DNA of 64,000 nt, from contig NZ_BNAH01000005.1 in NCBI RefSeq assembly GCF_014653195.1, positions 193,640 to 257,639 on the forward strand, in the 5' to 3' direction. How positions within the stretch are numbered: position 1 is the stretch's first letter; the number at the start of each line of letters is the position of its first letter. The translations under genes and the position numbers were made by a program. Of this stretch, positions 10,616-22,099 are shown in pieces. The DNA comes from Thalassotalea profundi (lineage in GTDB: Bacteria; Pseudomonadota; Gammaproteobacteria; Enterobacterales; Alteromonadaceae). The notes under the pieces are model-generated. The model did not search any database. It was not told the origin of the DNA and saw only the letters and a program-made list of their open reading frames with translations.

Positions 10616-10629
10616 TTGATTGAAATCAA
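10616..10629 (-). promoter_or_regulatory. FNR/Anr box of the nap operon
   Basis: TTGATTGAAATCAA matches the FNR consensus TTGATnnnnATCAA at every defined base. A CATTAT -10-like hexamer sits at 10593-10588, about where a class II FNR promoter would place it. This predicts anaerobic induction of napEFDABC. Confidence 0.8.
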
Positions 10630-10741
10630 AGAAATATCCTTTAACTTAAGTCATCTCTAACTTATTGTTTTATGACACTCTAGTTTAGGTTTAGACAAAT
10701 GCTTGCTAAACTTCAAGTAAATTAACTAAAGAAAGTATATT

Positions 10742-12922
10742 TTGACTACTCAAATGTTTCGTTTGTGGGTATCAGACCTTCGCCAAAAATTAGCGATATA
10801 TAATCAACGCCGTTTGGTGGTGTTATGTGGTGATTTAACATGGTCAAATAAGCTAGTTGATGACTACCTAAATGATGAAGATTTTTATGCATCTAGTGTG
10901 AATCATAGAAGAATAATTGCTTTTGGTGAACAGTTTTGTGGCAAATCAAGCCTCATCATTAAGAATTATCGCCATCATTTAGGCACTGAAAATGATTTGG
11001 TGATTTTCGCCGATGATGAATTTCACCCTGATGCATTTGCCGCTTTAAGTGGGACCATTAAAGCTGGAGGTATCATGTTTTGGTTATGTTCACCTGACAT
11101 GATAAATGATAAAGCTAGCTTATTTATTTCGCGTTTTTGGCAAAAAGTTGTTAATGATGAAAATGTCTTAATATTGAGACAAGAAAATAAAAAACTCCCC
11201 GATTTTAATATCACCTACACTGATAATAGCTTGTCTGAAATAGGAAATTTTAAACACCATAATTGTATCACCCACGATCAGCTTTTAGCAGTCGAAGCTA
11301 TAGAAAAAGTGGCTAATGGTCACAGAAAAAGGCCGTTAGTGTTAACTGCTGACCGAGGTCGAGGTAAATCTTCAGCATTAGCGATTGCTGTGGCGAATCT
11401 ATTTATGAGTCAACAGCAATCTACTAAGCTTAAACTGCTAATAACGGCACCACATCGCGATGCTGTGGCTGTATTTTTTTCGCAATTAGATAAAACTTGT
11501 GACAAAGGTAAATGCTCTGGTGATTACTTTACATATAAAAATCATAGTGTTGAATTTATTCCGGTCGATATCTTGGTGTTAGATAAGCCCAATGCACACT
11601 TATTATTAATTGATGAAGCCGCTGCCATTCCTATCTATTTATTATCAAATTTACTTGAGCGTTATGCTAGAGTTGTTTTCTCATCAACGGTTCATGGGTA
11701 TGAAGGCGCGGGTCGTGGGTTTGCGATTAACTTTAAAAAAATTCTTGCAGATAAAACGCCTAACTTTGCCCAACTTCATATCCATCAACCGATCCGCTGG
11801 AGTGAAAATGATCCTTTGGAGCAGTTGATTTTTTCAAGTTTTTTGCTTGCTCCTAAATTAGCCCTTCTCAATGATGAAAAGAATTTGTTGTCTAATTACT
11901 TGCCTGCTAAAAAGGAGTATATGAGGCAAGTGAGCCAGAAAGAATTAGTCGAGAATGAATCACTCTTGCAAGAAGTCTTTAATGTGTTGGTCACTGCACA
12001 TTATCAAACATCGCCTAGCGACTTAAAACTCTTATTATCAAATCAGGAGTTAACGATCTTCGTTAGTTTCGCTAGTAACCATTCAACAGTGCTTGCTGTG
12101 GCATTAGCACTGAATGAAAGTAATGCATCGCATACAGATATTCAATTAGCTTTAGCATCAAAAAAGCGTTTAAAGAATCAATTTTTACCACAGTCTTTAT
12201 TGCTGCATTGTGGGGTGAAAACAGCGTTTGAATATAAGTATTTACGTATAATGCGAATTGCTGTTCAACCTGAACTTCATGGAAAAGGTATTGGTAGTGA
12301 TTTATTAGCGCTCATAGAAGACTACGCGCTTAATAACGATTATGATTTTATAGGTACATCATTTGGTATTAACAAAAGTCTCGTTAATTTCTGGGGTAAA
12401 GCAGATTACCAGTTTGCGCGTATTGGGTTCAGTAAGGATAAAGCCAGTGGAGAGCATTCTTGTATCTTACTTAAAGCACTCTCAAGTACGGCTGATTCTA
12501 AGCTATTGAGTATTAATCAGCAGTTTTATCAGCGTTTTAACTATTATTTATCTGAACAGTTTCAAGAGCTTAATCCTGAATTGGTTCAGTATATTTACCA
12601 GCAAGTAAAACCTAAAATATTACCTAAACTATCTATTAATGATTTAATTGTGGTAGAAGATTTTGTTAATAAAGTGTCACTGTATGATGCCTGTGCTTTT
12701 TCATTAAGTATTTGGTTATCTAATGTGATAAGTACAAAGGCGAACCGCGCTGATAAGTTACCTATTGAATTACTCATTGCAAAAGTTTTACAACGGCGAA
12801 GTATAGCCGATTTATGCCGTCAATATCAGTTTACTGGTAAAAAGGCTTTAAATAATGCCCTTGTTGACCAAGCTAAACAGTTATATCTGTTAACGTCTAA
12901 TTCTTCAAAGCTTATTGAGTAG
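10742..12922 (+). CDS. tmcA: tRNA(Met) cytidine acetyltransferase
   Basis: A 726-residue RNA acetylase that makes N4-acetylcytidine at the elongator tRNA-Met wobble position using ATP and acetyl-CoA. An N-terminal domain is followed by a helicase-like ATPase with TADRGRGKSSA (Walker A) and LLIDEAAAIP (Walker B), then a GNAT domain with RIAVQPELHGKGIGSDLL. Start is uncertain: TTG at 10742 has AAAGAAAG upstream, while an ATG lies 12 bp further in. Divergent from nap. Confidence 0.93.
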   Translation: MTTQMFRLWVSDLRQKLAIYNQRRLVVLCGDLTWSNKLVDDYLNDEDFYASSVNHRRIIAFGEQFCGKSSLIIKNYRHHLGTENDLVIFADDEFHPDAFAALSGTIKAGGIMFWLCSPDMINDKASLFISRFWQKVVNDENVLILRQENKKLPDFNITYTDNSLSEIGNFKHHNCITHDQLLAVEAIEKVANGHRKRPLVLTADRGRGKSSALAIAVANLFMSQQQSTKLKLLITAPHRDAVAVFFSQLDKTCDKGKCSGDYFTYKNHSVEFIPVDILVLDKPNAHLLLIDEAAAIPIYLLSNLLERYARVVFSSTVHGYEGAGRGFAINFKKILADKTPNFAQLHIHQPIRWSENDPLEQLIFSSFLLAPKLALLNDEKNLLSNYLPAKKEYMRQVSQKELVENESLLQEVFNVLVTAHYQTSPSDLKLLLSNQELTIFVSFASNHSTVLAVALALNESNASHTDIQLALASKKRLKNQFLPQSLLLHCGVKTAFEYKYLRIMRIAVQPELHGKGIGSDLLALIEDYALNNDYDFIGTSFGINKSLVNFWGKADYQFARIGFSKDKASGEHSCILLKALSSTADSKLLSINQQFYQRFNYYLSEQFQELNPELVQYIYQQVKPKILPKLSINDLIVVEDFVNKVSLYDACAFSLSIWLSNVISTKANRADKLPIELLIAKVLQRRSIADLCRQYQFTGKKALNNALVDQAKQLYLLTSNSSKLIE

Positions 12923-12933
12923 CACAAAACTCG

Positions 12934-13131
12934 CTATGGCAGCATACTATGTAGATGTTCTTCACTACTTTGTAAAATAGTTTCCCATAACGCTTTTTTG
13001 GTTGAGTTATTTAAACATTTTAATTGATTTGCTGAAATCAAGCCGCTAGCAATAATTTTGGCAAGTAGGGCTTGAGTCAATTCTATTTGTACTTTTTCAT
13101 TATCGATAGAAAATGTTTGAAAATATGTCAT
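12934..13131 (-). CDS. Hypothetical 65-residue protein
   Basis: Not recognised. The small soluble protein (MTYFQTFSIDNEKVQIELTQ) looks mostly helical, without signal or membrane segment. It is convergent with tmcA and divergent from the ABC exporter genes, so it shares the 122-bp region holding a Fur-like box and might respond to iron. Regular codon use and clean spacing from its neighbours support a real gene. Confidence 0.5.
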   Translation of the reverse strand: MTYFQTFSIDNEKVQIELTQALLAKIIASGLISANQLKCLNNSTKKALWETILQSSEEHLHSMLP

Positions 13132-13213
13132 TATACCCCCTTGGTAATGTATGTGAGCACTTTGTATTTATAGAATGTTTTCAAAAAGAATAACGGATTA
13201 TATTAATGTTGTA

Positions 13214-13232
13214 AATGAGAATTATTATCAAT
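13214..13232. promoter_or_regulatory. Fur-box-like operator
   Basis: AATGAGAATTATTATCAAT closely matches the 19-bp Fur consensus (GATAATGATAATCATTATC and common natural variants). It lies 22 bp before the ABC ATPase start, inside the divergent intergenic region. This implies iron repression of the exporter and possibly of the divergent small gene. Confidence 0.65.
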
Positions 13233-13253
13233 TGAGTGCTAAGGTAACAAAAT

Positions 13254-14135
13254 ATGAGTGCAGTAATAGAAGTCATTAATTTAGTTAAACGTTATCATGA
13301 GTTTAGTGCGGTTGATGATATTAGTTTTTCAATCGATAAAGGCATTTGTTTTGGCATCTTAGGACCTAATGGGGCAGGAAAAACCACTACAATTGAGATA
13401 ATGGAAGGTATTTTAAAGCCAAGCTCTGGTCAAATTAACTATTATGGCCAACCGATGAAAAGTGAAGTTGCCCAACAAATAGGGATCCAATTTCAGCACA
13501 CGGCTTTACAAGACTTTTTAACCGTAAAAGAAACATTAAACCTGTTTACTTCTTTTTATCAACATACCGTTGATCATGCTCAACTTATTGAGCTATGTGA
13601 TCTAGGGGAGTTTTTAAATAAAGATAATAGGTTACTTTCTGGTGGGCAACGCCAACGTTTATTACTAGCTTTGGCCTTAATTAATGACCCCGAAATTATT
13701 TATTTAGATGAACCGACAACGGGTCTTGACCCTCAGGCTCGTCGTAATTTCTGGCAGTTAATTGAGAATATTAAAAAACGCGATAAAACCGTTATTTTAA
13801 CAACACATTATATGGATGAAGCTGAACGCTTATGTGACGATGTGGTGGTAATGGACCGTGGTAAAATAATTGAAGCGGGACGTCCACATCAATTGCTCGA
13901 TAAACACTTTAAAGAAGTATTTATTTATTTGCCTTCAGCGAACATAAAGCCTGAATTGATTCAAAAGTATCAGTGGCAAGTCAATGGCGATCGCGTTGAA
14001 ATTAATTCAAAAAATATTGAACACAGTTTAGCTTTATTAATGAAGGAACAAATATCGCTGGAAGGTTTACATGTAAAATCCGCCAATTTAGATGATTTAT
14101 TTTTAAAGTTAACAGGTCATTCACTAAGAGAATAA
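13254..14135 (+). CDS. ABC transporter ATP-binding protein (ABC-2 type exporter)
   Basis: A 293-residue ATPase with GPNGAGKTTTIE (Walker A), LSGGQRQRLLLAL (signature) and IIYLDEPTTGLDP (Walker B), then the H-loop TTHYMDEAE. The C-terminal extension is typical of the DrrA/CcmA-like subfamily. It forms an exporter with the permease that follows one base later. Substrate unknown. The upstream Fur-like box suggests a link to iron-limited growth, for instance metallophore or stress-related export; that is inference. Confidence 0.93.
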   Translation: MSAVIEVINLVKRYHEFSAVDDISFSIDKGICFGILGPNGAGKTTTIEIMEGILKPSSGQINYYGQPMKSEVAQQIGIQFQHTALQDFLTVKETLNLFTSFYQHTVDHAQLIELCDLGEFLNKDNRLLSGGQRQRLLLALALINDPEIIYLDEPTTGLDPQARRNFWQLIENIKKRDKTVILTTHYMDEAERLCDDVVVMDRGKIIEAGRPHQLLDKHFKEVFIYLPSANIKPELIQKYQWQVNGDRVEINSKNIEHSLALLMKEQISLEGLHVKSANLDDLFLKLTGHSLRE

Positions 14136-14136
14136 T

Positions 14137-15141
14137 ATGAACTTAAAACGTTTTTTCGCTGTAGTTAAAGCCCGTAATATTGAATTTGTACGAGATAAAT
14201 CTTCGTTATCGTGGAGTATTATTTTCCCCGTATTGTTATTAGTGGGTATGTCGCTTGTTTTTTCTGGTGAAGGGCAGTCTCAATACAAAATAGGCGTGAT
14301 GAATTTAAGCCAGGTAAATTCAAATTTTATTGAAACCAAATATATCGACTTCATAGATTATAATGATCCGACTATCGCACAAAAAAAATTAGCCCAGCAT
14401 AGTATTGATTTACTCATAGACTTTTCAAAAAGTACATATTGGATAAATCCATCATCACCTAAAAGTTATTTAACAGAGAAAATTTTTCTGGCTAGTCATC
14501 ACAGCTATACAATGCAGCAAGTATCAGGAAAGAAAATACGTTACGTTGACTGGGTTTTACCGGGGGTTTTGGGGATGAATATGATGTTTAGCTGCCTATT
14601 CGGTGTAGGGTATGTCATTGTACGTTATCGTAAAAATTCAGTGTTAAAACGCTTAAAAGCTACGCCGTTAACAGCCTTTGAATTTGTTAGTGCTCAGCTA
14701 CTTTCTCGCTTAGTGATAGTCATGATCACTTCATCAGTGATATATACCGGTTGTAATTTATTTTTCGACTTTTATATGCTTGGTAGCTATTTCGACTTAT
14801 TTATTATTGGGGCGTTAGGGGCATTTAGCTTAATAACATTAGGTTTATTAGTTGCTTGTCGTTCGAAAAGTGAAGAATTAACGGGCGGCTTATTGAACTT
14901 AGCGTCGTGGCCCATGATGATTTTATCAGGCGTTTGGTTTAGTTTAGAAGGTTCGCCACTACTATTACAAAAATTTGCAGATATTTTACCATTAACACAT
15001 TTAGTTTCAGGCGCGAGGAAAATCATTACCGAAGGCGCAACATTAGCTGATATTAGTTATCACGTAGTTGTTCTAATTGGCATGTCGACACTGTTCTTAC
15101 TATTAGGATCTTATTTGTTCAGTTGGAATGAAGAGCGTTAG
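14137..15141 (+). CDS. ABC-2 type transporter permease
   Basis: A 334-residue membrane protein with one N-terminal helix (about residues 25-43), a periplasmic domain, and about five C-terminal helices starting near residue 137 (DWVLPGVLGMNMMFSCLFG). This is the ABC2_membrane_3 layout. It partners the ATPase encoded one base upstream. No partner periplasmic or outer-membrane gene is adjacent. Substrate cannot be read from sequence. Confidence 0.9.
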   Translation: MNLKRFFAVVKARNIEFVRDKSSLSWSIIFPVLLLVGMSLVFSGEGQSQYKIGVMNLSQVNSNFIETKYIDFIDYNDPTIAQKKLAQHSIDLLIDFSKSTYWINPSSPKSYLTEKIFLASHHSYTMQQVSGKKIRYVDWVLPGVLGMNMMFSCLFGVGYVIVRYRKNSVLKRLKATPLTAFEFVSAQLLSRLVIVMITSSVIYTGCNLFFDFYMLGSYFDLFIIGALGAFSLITLGLLVACRSKSEELTGGLLNLASWPMMILSGVWFSLEGSPLLLQKFADILPLTHLVSGARKIITEGATLADISYHVVVLIGMSTLFLLLGSYLFSWNEER

Positions 15142-15191
15142 TTTAATTACTTTTACTCTATTCATTATTCAATAGCTTTTATGTTGGTAAA

Positions 15192-15236
15192 TAAATCCTT
15201 CAGTTAAAGCTGAATGTTTAATTGAAGGATTTTTTT
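15192..15236 (+). terminator. Terminator after the ABC exporter genes
   Basis: AAATCCTTCA and TGAAGGATTT arms around a loop of about 20 nt, followed by T7. It ends the exporter operon and abuts the 3' end of the convergent FMN reductase gene. Confidence 0.75.
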
Positions 15237-15896
15237 CTAGGGAGCATTACGATCTGATGGTGTTTTTTTGAAGTCAGTTATTAATTGGTGAGGATTAATA
15301 TTGGCTTTATGCTGGCTTGAAGCTTCCGCCCACCAAATTAGTTGATTAAACGCTCGGCCTAAATAGTTAAACCAAGCTGTTTGATCTTCACCCTCTTGCA
15401 TTTTACCCTCTTCAGTCAATACTTCTTGAGCTTTAGGTACGTGGATCATTGCTGAAACGGGAAGGCATCCTAACTCTGAAAGAAAGGTTCGCATTCCTAC
15501 TGCAGCTCGCATTCCGCCCCATTGACCAGCAGAATAAGTTACTATAGCACTGGGCTTGTATGAAAATAGCGAACTGCCAAAGTGGTTTAGCAGGTTTGCT
15601 AATGCAGGGCTCATAGAATGGTTATATTCAGGACTTATCATGATAAAGCCATCAGCTGATTCAATTTTGTCAGCAAGCTCATTCAGTGTGGTGGGGGCTT
15701 TACTTTTTGGATAAGCAAAATGAGGTTTAAAAATTGATTCAAGAGGATATTCTAAAGCATCAATTAACTCTATTTCATGGTCAGTATATCGGCTAGTTAA
15801 ACACTCAATACAAGCCTTCGATACTCGTAAACCTAGTCGAGCAGGTCGAGGAGGGGAACTATCGCGTACAGTTCCCAAGAAAACTAAAAATTTCAT
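15237..15896 (-). CDS. NADPH-dependent FMN reductase-family flavoprotein
   Basis: A 219-residue flavodoxin-like protein. KFLVFLGTVRDSS forms the first strand and phosphate-binding loop, SADGFIMISPEYNHSMSPALANLLNH is the family flavin-contacting stretch, and SAGQWGG follows. It probably reduces FMN, quinones or azo compounds with NAD(P)H in the cytosol; the true substrate is unknown. ATG at 15896 is preferred over TTG at 15902. Single gene. Confidence 0.85.
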   Translation of the reverse strand: MKFLVFLGTVRDSSPPRPARLGLRVSKACIECLTSRYTDHEIELIDALEYPLESIFKPHFAYPKSKAPTTLNELADKIESADGFIMISPEYNHSMSPALANLLNHFGSSLFSYKPSAIVTYSAGQWGGMRAAVGMRTFLSELGCLPVSAMIHVPKAQEVLTEEGKMQEGEDQTAWFNYLGRAFNQLIWWAEASSQHKANINPHQLITDFKKTPSDRNAP

Positions 15897-16031
15897 ACAC
15901 AAAACTCACTTTGTTAGTTTAACGAAATATATAATTAGTATTGATATAATTGATTAGTAAAACAAGTATTTATTATGTGCTGTATCACGTAAATATCAGA
16001 CAATACCTGAACTAAATTTTCTAGTATTAGT

Positions 16032-16274
16032 TTAAGCCATTAATCGCAACGCGATATAAGGTACTATATTAAAAAGGAATATGCCTATTTTATAATTACC
16101 TAAAAATTTGAAATATAGTTTAGGTAAAGCGTTAGGGGCAATACCTGAAATTTTACTGTGAATATTCATAGTAAAATTTTTAAAACCTAAAAGAAATAAT
16201 GCAGAAAATAGATAAATTCCTAAGTTGAGCAGAGTACACCAAGCTAAAAAGTCAGTAATTTCATTTATATACAT
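16032..16274 (-). CDS. DUF6868-like small membrane protein
   Basis: An 80-residue protein with two membrane helices, near residues 6-28 and 57-77, and a basic connector. The layout and ending (NYKIGIFLFNIVPYIALRL) resemble DUF6868 proteins from marine bacteria. The start at 16274 is set by an AAAGGT site upstream; a reading from 16304 lacks one. Role unknown. The gene is divergent from the DUF454 gene. Confidence 0.6.
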   Translation of the reverse strand: MYINEITDFLAWCTLLNLGIYLFSALFLLGFKNFTMNIHSKISGIAPNALPKLYFKFLGNYKIGIFLFNIVPYIALRLMA

Positions 16275-16457
16275 TGTAGAATTTACCTTTGTTGGCTTTA
16301 TCAATATATAGTATTGAGATTACAATATCTGCCTACACAATACAAAGTCTTTAACATCCCTAATGGATTAATGTTTATATATGGTAAGTTTAGCTTAGCT
16401 GCTTTTATAAATTGCTTGTTCTATAATAGGGGTATCTTTGTTTCTCTACATAGTTGT

Positions 16458-16823
16458 ATGTTTATGTTATTGAAATTATCAGGTGTTTTTTTTGTTGGAT
16501 TGGCTCTTTTAGGGGCTATTTTACCGTTATTGCCGACAACTCCTTTCTTGTTAGTTGCGGCTGCTTGCTTTGCTAAATCTGCTCCTCGGTTACATAAAAT
16601 GTTACTAGCAAATAAAATGTTTGGTCCATTAATTTATCACTGGCAAGAATCTCGTAGTATTCCCAAGAGAGCGAAGATTATATCGTTACTATCAATGATA
16701 TTAGCGGTTGCTTGGTCGTGTTACCTTTTACCGCAATGGTATTTGCAATTATTGGTGTTTTTATTAGTATTAGGGCCATTTATTTTTATTTATCGATTAC
16801 CACTTTCTAATGGCAATCGATAA
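16458..16823 (+). CDS. ybaN: YbaN-family (DUF454) inner-membrane protein
   Basis: A protein of about 121 residues with the DUF454 core: LALLGAILPLLPTTPFLLVA, then CFAKSAPRLHKML, then two C-terminal helices. Function in this family is not established. The frame is open from 16314, but only the methionines at 16458 and 16464 give a family-like N terminus. No clear ribosome site marks either, so the start is uncertain. Confidence 0.75.
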   Translation: MFMLLKLSGVFFVGLALLGAILPLLPTTPFLLVAAACFAKSAPRLHKMLLANKMFGPLIYHWQESRSIPKRAKIISLLSMILAVAWSCYLLPQWYLQLLVFLLVLGPFIFIYRLPLSNGNR

Positions 16824-16853
16824 ACAGCACAGTCAAATTAACAATACAAAATA

Positions 16854-17435
16854 TTAACTTAAGGCTTTTTCAACTAATTTGCTTAAATGCGAAGGTAAGG
16901 TAAGTGTTAATGCAATATTATGTCCTTTTTCAGACATTTTTCTCCATGTTAATTGTAATATCCGTATAATTTTTTCTTCACTATGCTTAGTGGCAAAATC
17001 TTCAAAATAATGCTGTAAAAAGACTAAACAGGCAACATCTTCTAGTGTTTGGCTTTGTTGATTTGATTTTAAATTTTCTTTTCGAATGATACGGGATGTG
17101 GTTTCAGCTTCAACTTCTTCGTATCCGTAGTCAATCATAAGTTCTTTAGTTGTTTGAGCATGAAATAAACCTAATGCTTTGCGCCATGTTAAATAACCTT
17201 GCTTACCTTCTGAAAAATCACTGCGTTTCAAATGCCAACGTTTTATATGTTGTGCACGCACTGCTATTTGTAAGTATTCATCTGCATCCGGCCAATGTTG
17301 GGCTAAGCATTCGCTCATATATTGTCCATATAATAATTCTTTGGGTTTTTCGATTCCACCCACAATAGTTACGTTAGGATCTTGCGAATTTATACGATCT
17401 ATTGAGTTAAGGACATTATTAAGTTTTTCAGACAT
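16854..17435 (-). CDS. DUF4202 domain-containing protein
   Basis: A 193-residue soluble protein with the DUF4202 pattern RAQHIKRWHLKRSDFSEG, a possible metal-binding HD-like stretch, plus a later LQHYFEDFATKH motif. These residues suggest a helical HD-type fold that could bind a metal, but no activity is established. Single gene, divergent from pyrG by about 250 bp. Confidence 0.8.
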   Translation of the reverse strand: MSEKLNNVLNSIDRINSQDPNVTIVGGIEKPKELLYGQYMSECLAQHWPDADEYLQIAVRAQHIKRWHLKRSDFSEGKQGYLTWRKALGLFHAQTTKELMIDYGYEEVEAETTSRIIRKENLKSNQQSQTLEDVACLVFLQHYFEDFATKHSEEKIIRILQLTWRKMSEKGHNIALTLTLPSHLSKLVEKALS

Positions 17436-17627
17436 AGGAGTAGCTTTCTGTAATAAATAAGGTAATGGTAACTTTTTTATAGTGATTTACAATTATAAGT
17501 CGATATTTAATTTATTCGTTTATGATTTAACTATTTTATAGCAAGAGAAAGTAAGATCTTTATTGTCGTAATCGTGGGATTTAAGTATAATGCTTTCCCG
17601 TCCTGTCAGAATCGTTAGTTTGTCTAA

Positions 17628-19325
<1,698 letters not shown>

Positions 19326-19332
19326 TAGATTA

Positions 19333-19367
19333 AAAAAACCGTGGCAATGTCGCGGTTTTGTGTTTTT
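19333..19367 (+). terminator. Probable terminator between pyrG and eno
   Basis: An AAACCG/CGGTTT hairpin extended by two further pairs is followed by a broken T run (TTTTGTGTTTTT). It is moderate in strength, so some read-through from pyrG into eno is likely. Confidence 0.55.
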
Positions 19368-19401
19368 ACCCCTTGAATAATTCAAGATAAAATTAGCTTA
19401 A

Positions 19402-20748
<1,347 letters not shown>

Positions 20749-20860
20749 TCCTTTTAATTTCAAGAAAAATATCAACTATTTGTCGATCGGATTTGAGTTC
20801 AACTTAATAGTTAAGATTGTCTATTTTACGATATAAAAGTTGATCGGTAGTTGAAGTCTT

Positions 20861-20891
20861 AAAGCCAGTTAAGTTATTAACTGGCTTTTTT
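20861..20891 (+). terminator. Terminator after eno
   Basis: AAAGCCAGTTAA and TTAACTGGCTTT arms with a 4-nt loop and a T run. Strong. Confidence 0.85.
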
Positions 20892-20930
20892 ATTCTGATT
20901 AATTGTTTAAATAATATAGGGAAGATAACA

Positions 20931-21374
20931 ATGGAAATTAGGCATTTTTTAGGGAAAACAATTCACGGGCTTGCTATCAGAACTGATAATGAGACCGAAA
21001 TGAATCCCGATACAGGAAAAATAGGTGCATTATGGCAAACATTTGATAATACGGTGCCTGTTGATTATAAAAATGGTGAAAGGGTATACGGCGTGTATTC
21101 TGATTATGAATCTGATCATACGGGAAAATTTACGGTGTTAGCAGGTTTTGACGGGACATCATTTCCTGAGAATTTAGAGCCAATAACAATACCACAAGGT
21201 AAGTATCTTGTTTTTACACATCAAGGTGAAATGCCACAAATAGCGATTGATGCTTGGACAGAAATTTGGCATTACTTCACTAATGAAGACGTTGATCATC
21301 AAAGGCTTTATACAACAGACTTTGAATACTATCCAAGTGGTAATCAAATAGAAGTGCATATTGCTATCAAATAA
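20931..21374 (+). CDS. GyrI-like / effector-binding domain protein
   Basis: A 147-residue stand-alone GyrI-like (AraC effector-binding) domain with features such as GALWQTF, VYGVYSDYESDHTGKFTVLAG, and a C-terminal TTDFEYY and IEVHIAIK strand. Such domains bind small hydrophobic ligands. There is no DNA-binding domain. The start has GGGAAGATAACA upstream. It sits 14 bp before the DUF3565 gene, possibly in one transcript. Physiological ligand unknown. Confidence 0.75.
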   Translation: MEIRHFLGKTIHGLAIRTDNETEMNPDTGKIGALWQTFDNTVPVDYKNGERVYGVYSDYESDHTGKFTVLAGFDGTSFPENLEPITIPQGKYLVFTHQGEMPQIAIDAWTEIWHYFTNEDVDHQRLYTTDFEYYPSGNQIEVHIAIK

Positions 21375-21388
21375 CGAAAGCTAATGTT

Positions 21389-21589
21389 ATGAATCAAGCT
21401 ATTGTTAGCTTTAAGAAAGATAATGAAAACCATTGGGTTGCAGTTCTTGAATGTGGTCACTGTCAGCATGTTAGACATATCCCCCCTTTTATTTCTAGAC
21501 CATGGGTTGTGACTATTGCAGGGCGAGCATCAATGCTCGGTTATCAGTTAGAATGTAAAAAGTGTGTTACTGGTGAGTCTATTGATTAA
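21389..21589 (+). CDS. DUF3565 zinc-ribbon-like protein
   Basis: A 66-residue protein with CGHCQHVRHIPPF, RPWVVT and a C-terminal CKKC, the diagnostic pattern of DUF3565. The four cysteines plus histidines could bind zinc. No function is established for the family. Probably co-transcribed with the GyrI-like gene 14 bp upstream. Confidence 0.85.
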   Translation: MNQAIVSFKKDNENHWVAVLECGHCQHVRHIPPFISRPWVVTIAGRASMLGYQLECKKCVTGESID

Positions 21590-21670
21590 AGTCGTATTAT
21601 TATGAAACTTAATATCGACGTATAATTATTAGACTTATCTCAGCTAAATTTAATAACCATAAGGACGTGT

Positions 21671-22099
21671 ATGAATATTTTTTTAATCAGTGCGGGCGCT
21701 TTAAGTGCTATTGCTGCCATCTTACATTTGGCGTGTATATATTTTGGTGCATCTTGGTATCGTTTTTTAGGTGCTGGTGAGCAAATGGCACAACTTGCAG
21801 AGCAGGGTAGTACAAAGCCAGCAATGATCACGGCAGGTATTTTTTGTGTGCTGTCTTTATGGTCTCTTTATGCCTTTTCTGCTGCCGGGATTATTGTTCG
21901 TTTACCTTTTATTAAAGTTGTACTTCTAATTATTACTGCTATTTATCTAATCCGTGGCGTCGCTGGATTATTTTTGATGGCTAACCCTTTAGGACGGACG
22001 CCAGAATTTTGGTTGTGGAGTTCAATAATATGTTTAGTGATTGGCATTGTGCATTTAATTGGAATTCTTCAACACTGGCCATATCTAACAATTAAGTGA
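21671..22099 (+). CDS. Four-helix membrane protein of unknown function
   Basis: A 142-residue protein with four predicted membrane helices near residues 3-24, 54-74, 77-98 and 115-136. AAGGACG upstream of the ATG is a good ribosome site. The family is not recognised with confidence; similar small integral proteins are common in Alteromonadales. Its 3' end overlaps the convergent P450 gene by 8 bp. Confidence 0.7.
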   Translation: MNIFLISAGALSAIAAILHLACIYFGASWYRFLGAGEQMAQLAEQGSTKPAMITAGIFCVLSLWSLYAFSAAGIIVRLPFIKVVLLIITAIYLIRGVAGLFLMANPLGRTPEFWLWSSIICLVIGIVHLIGILQHWPYLTIK

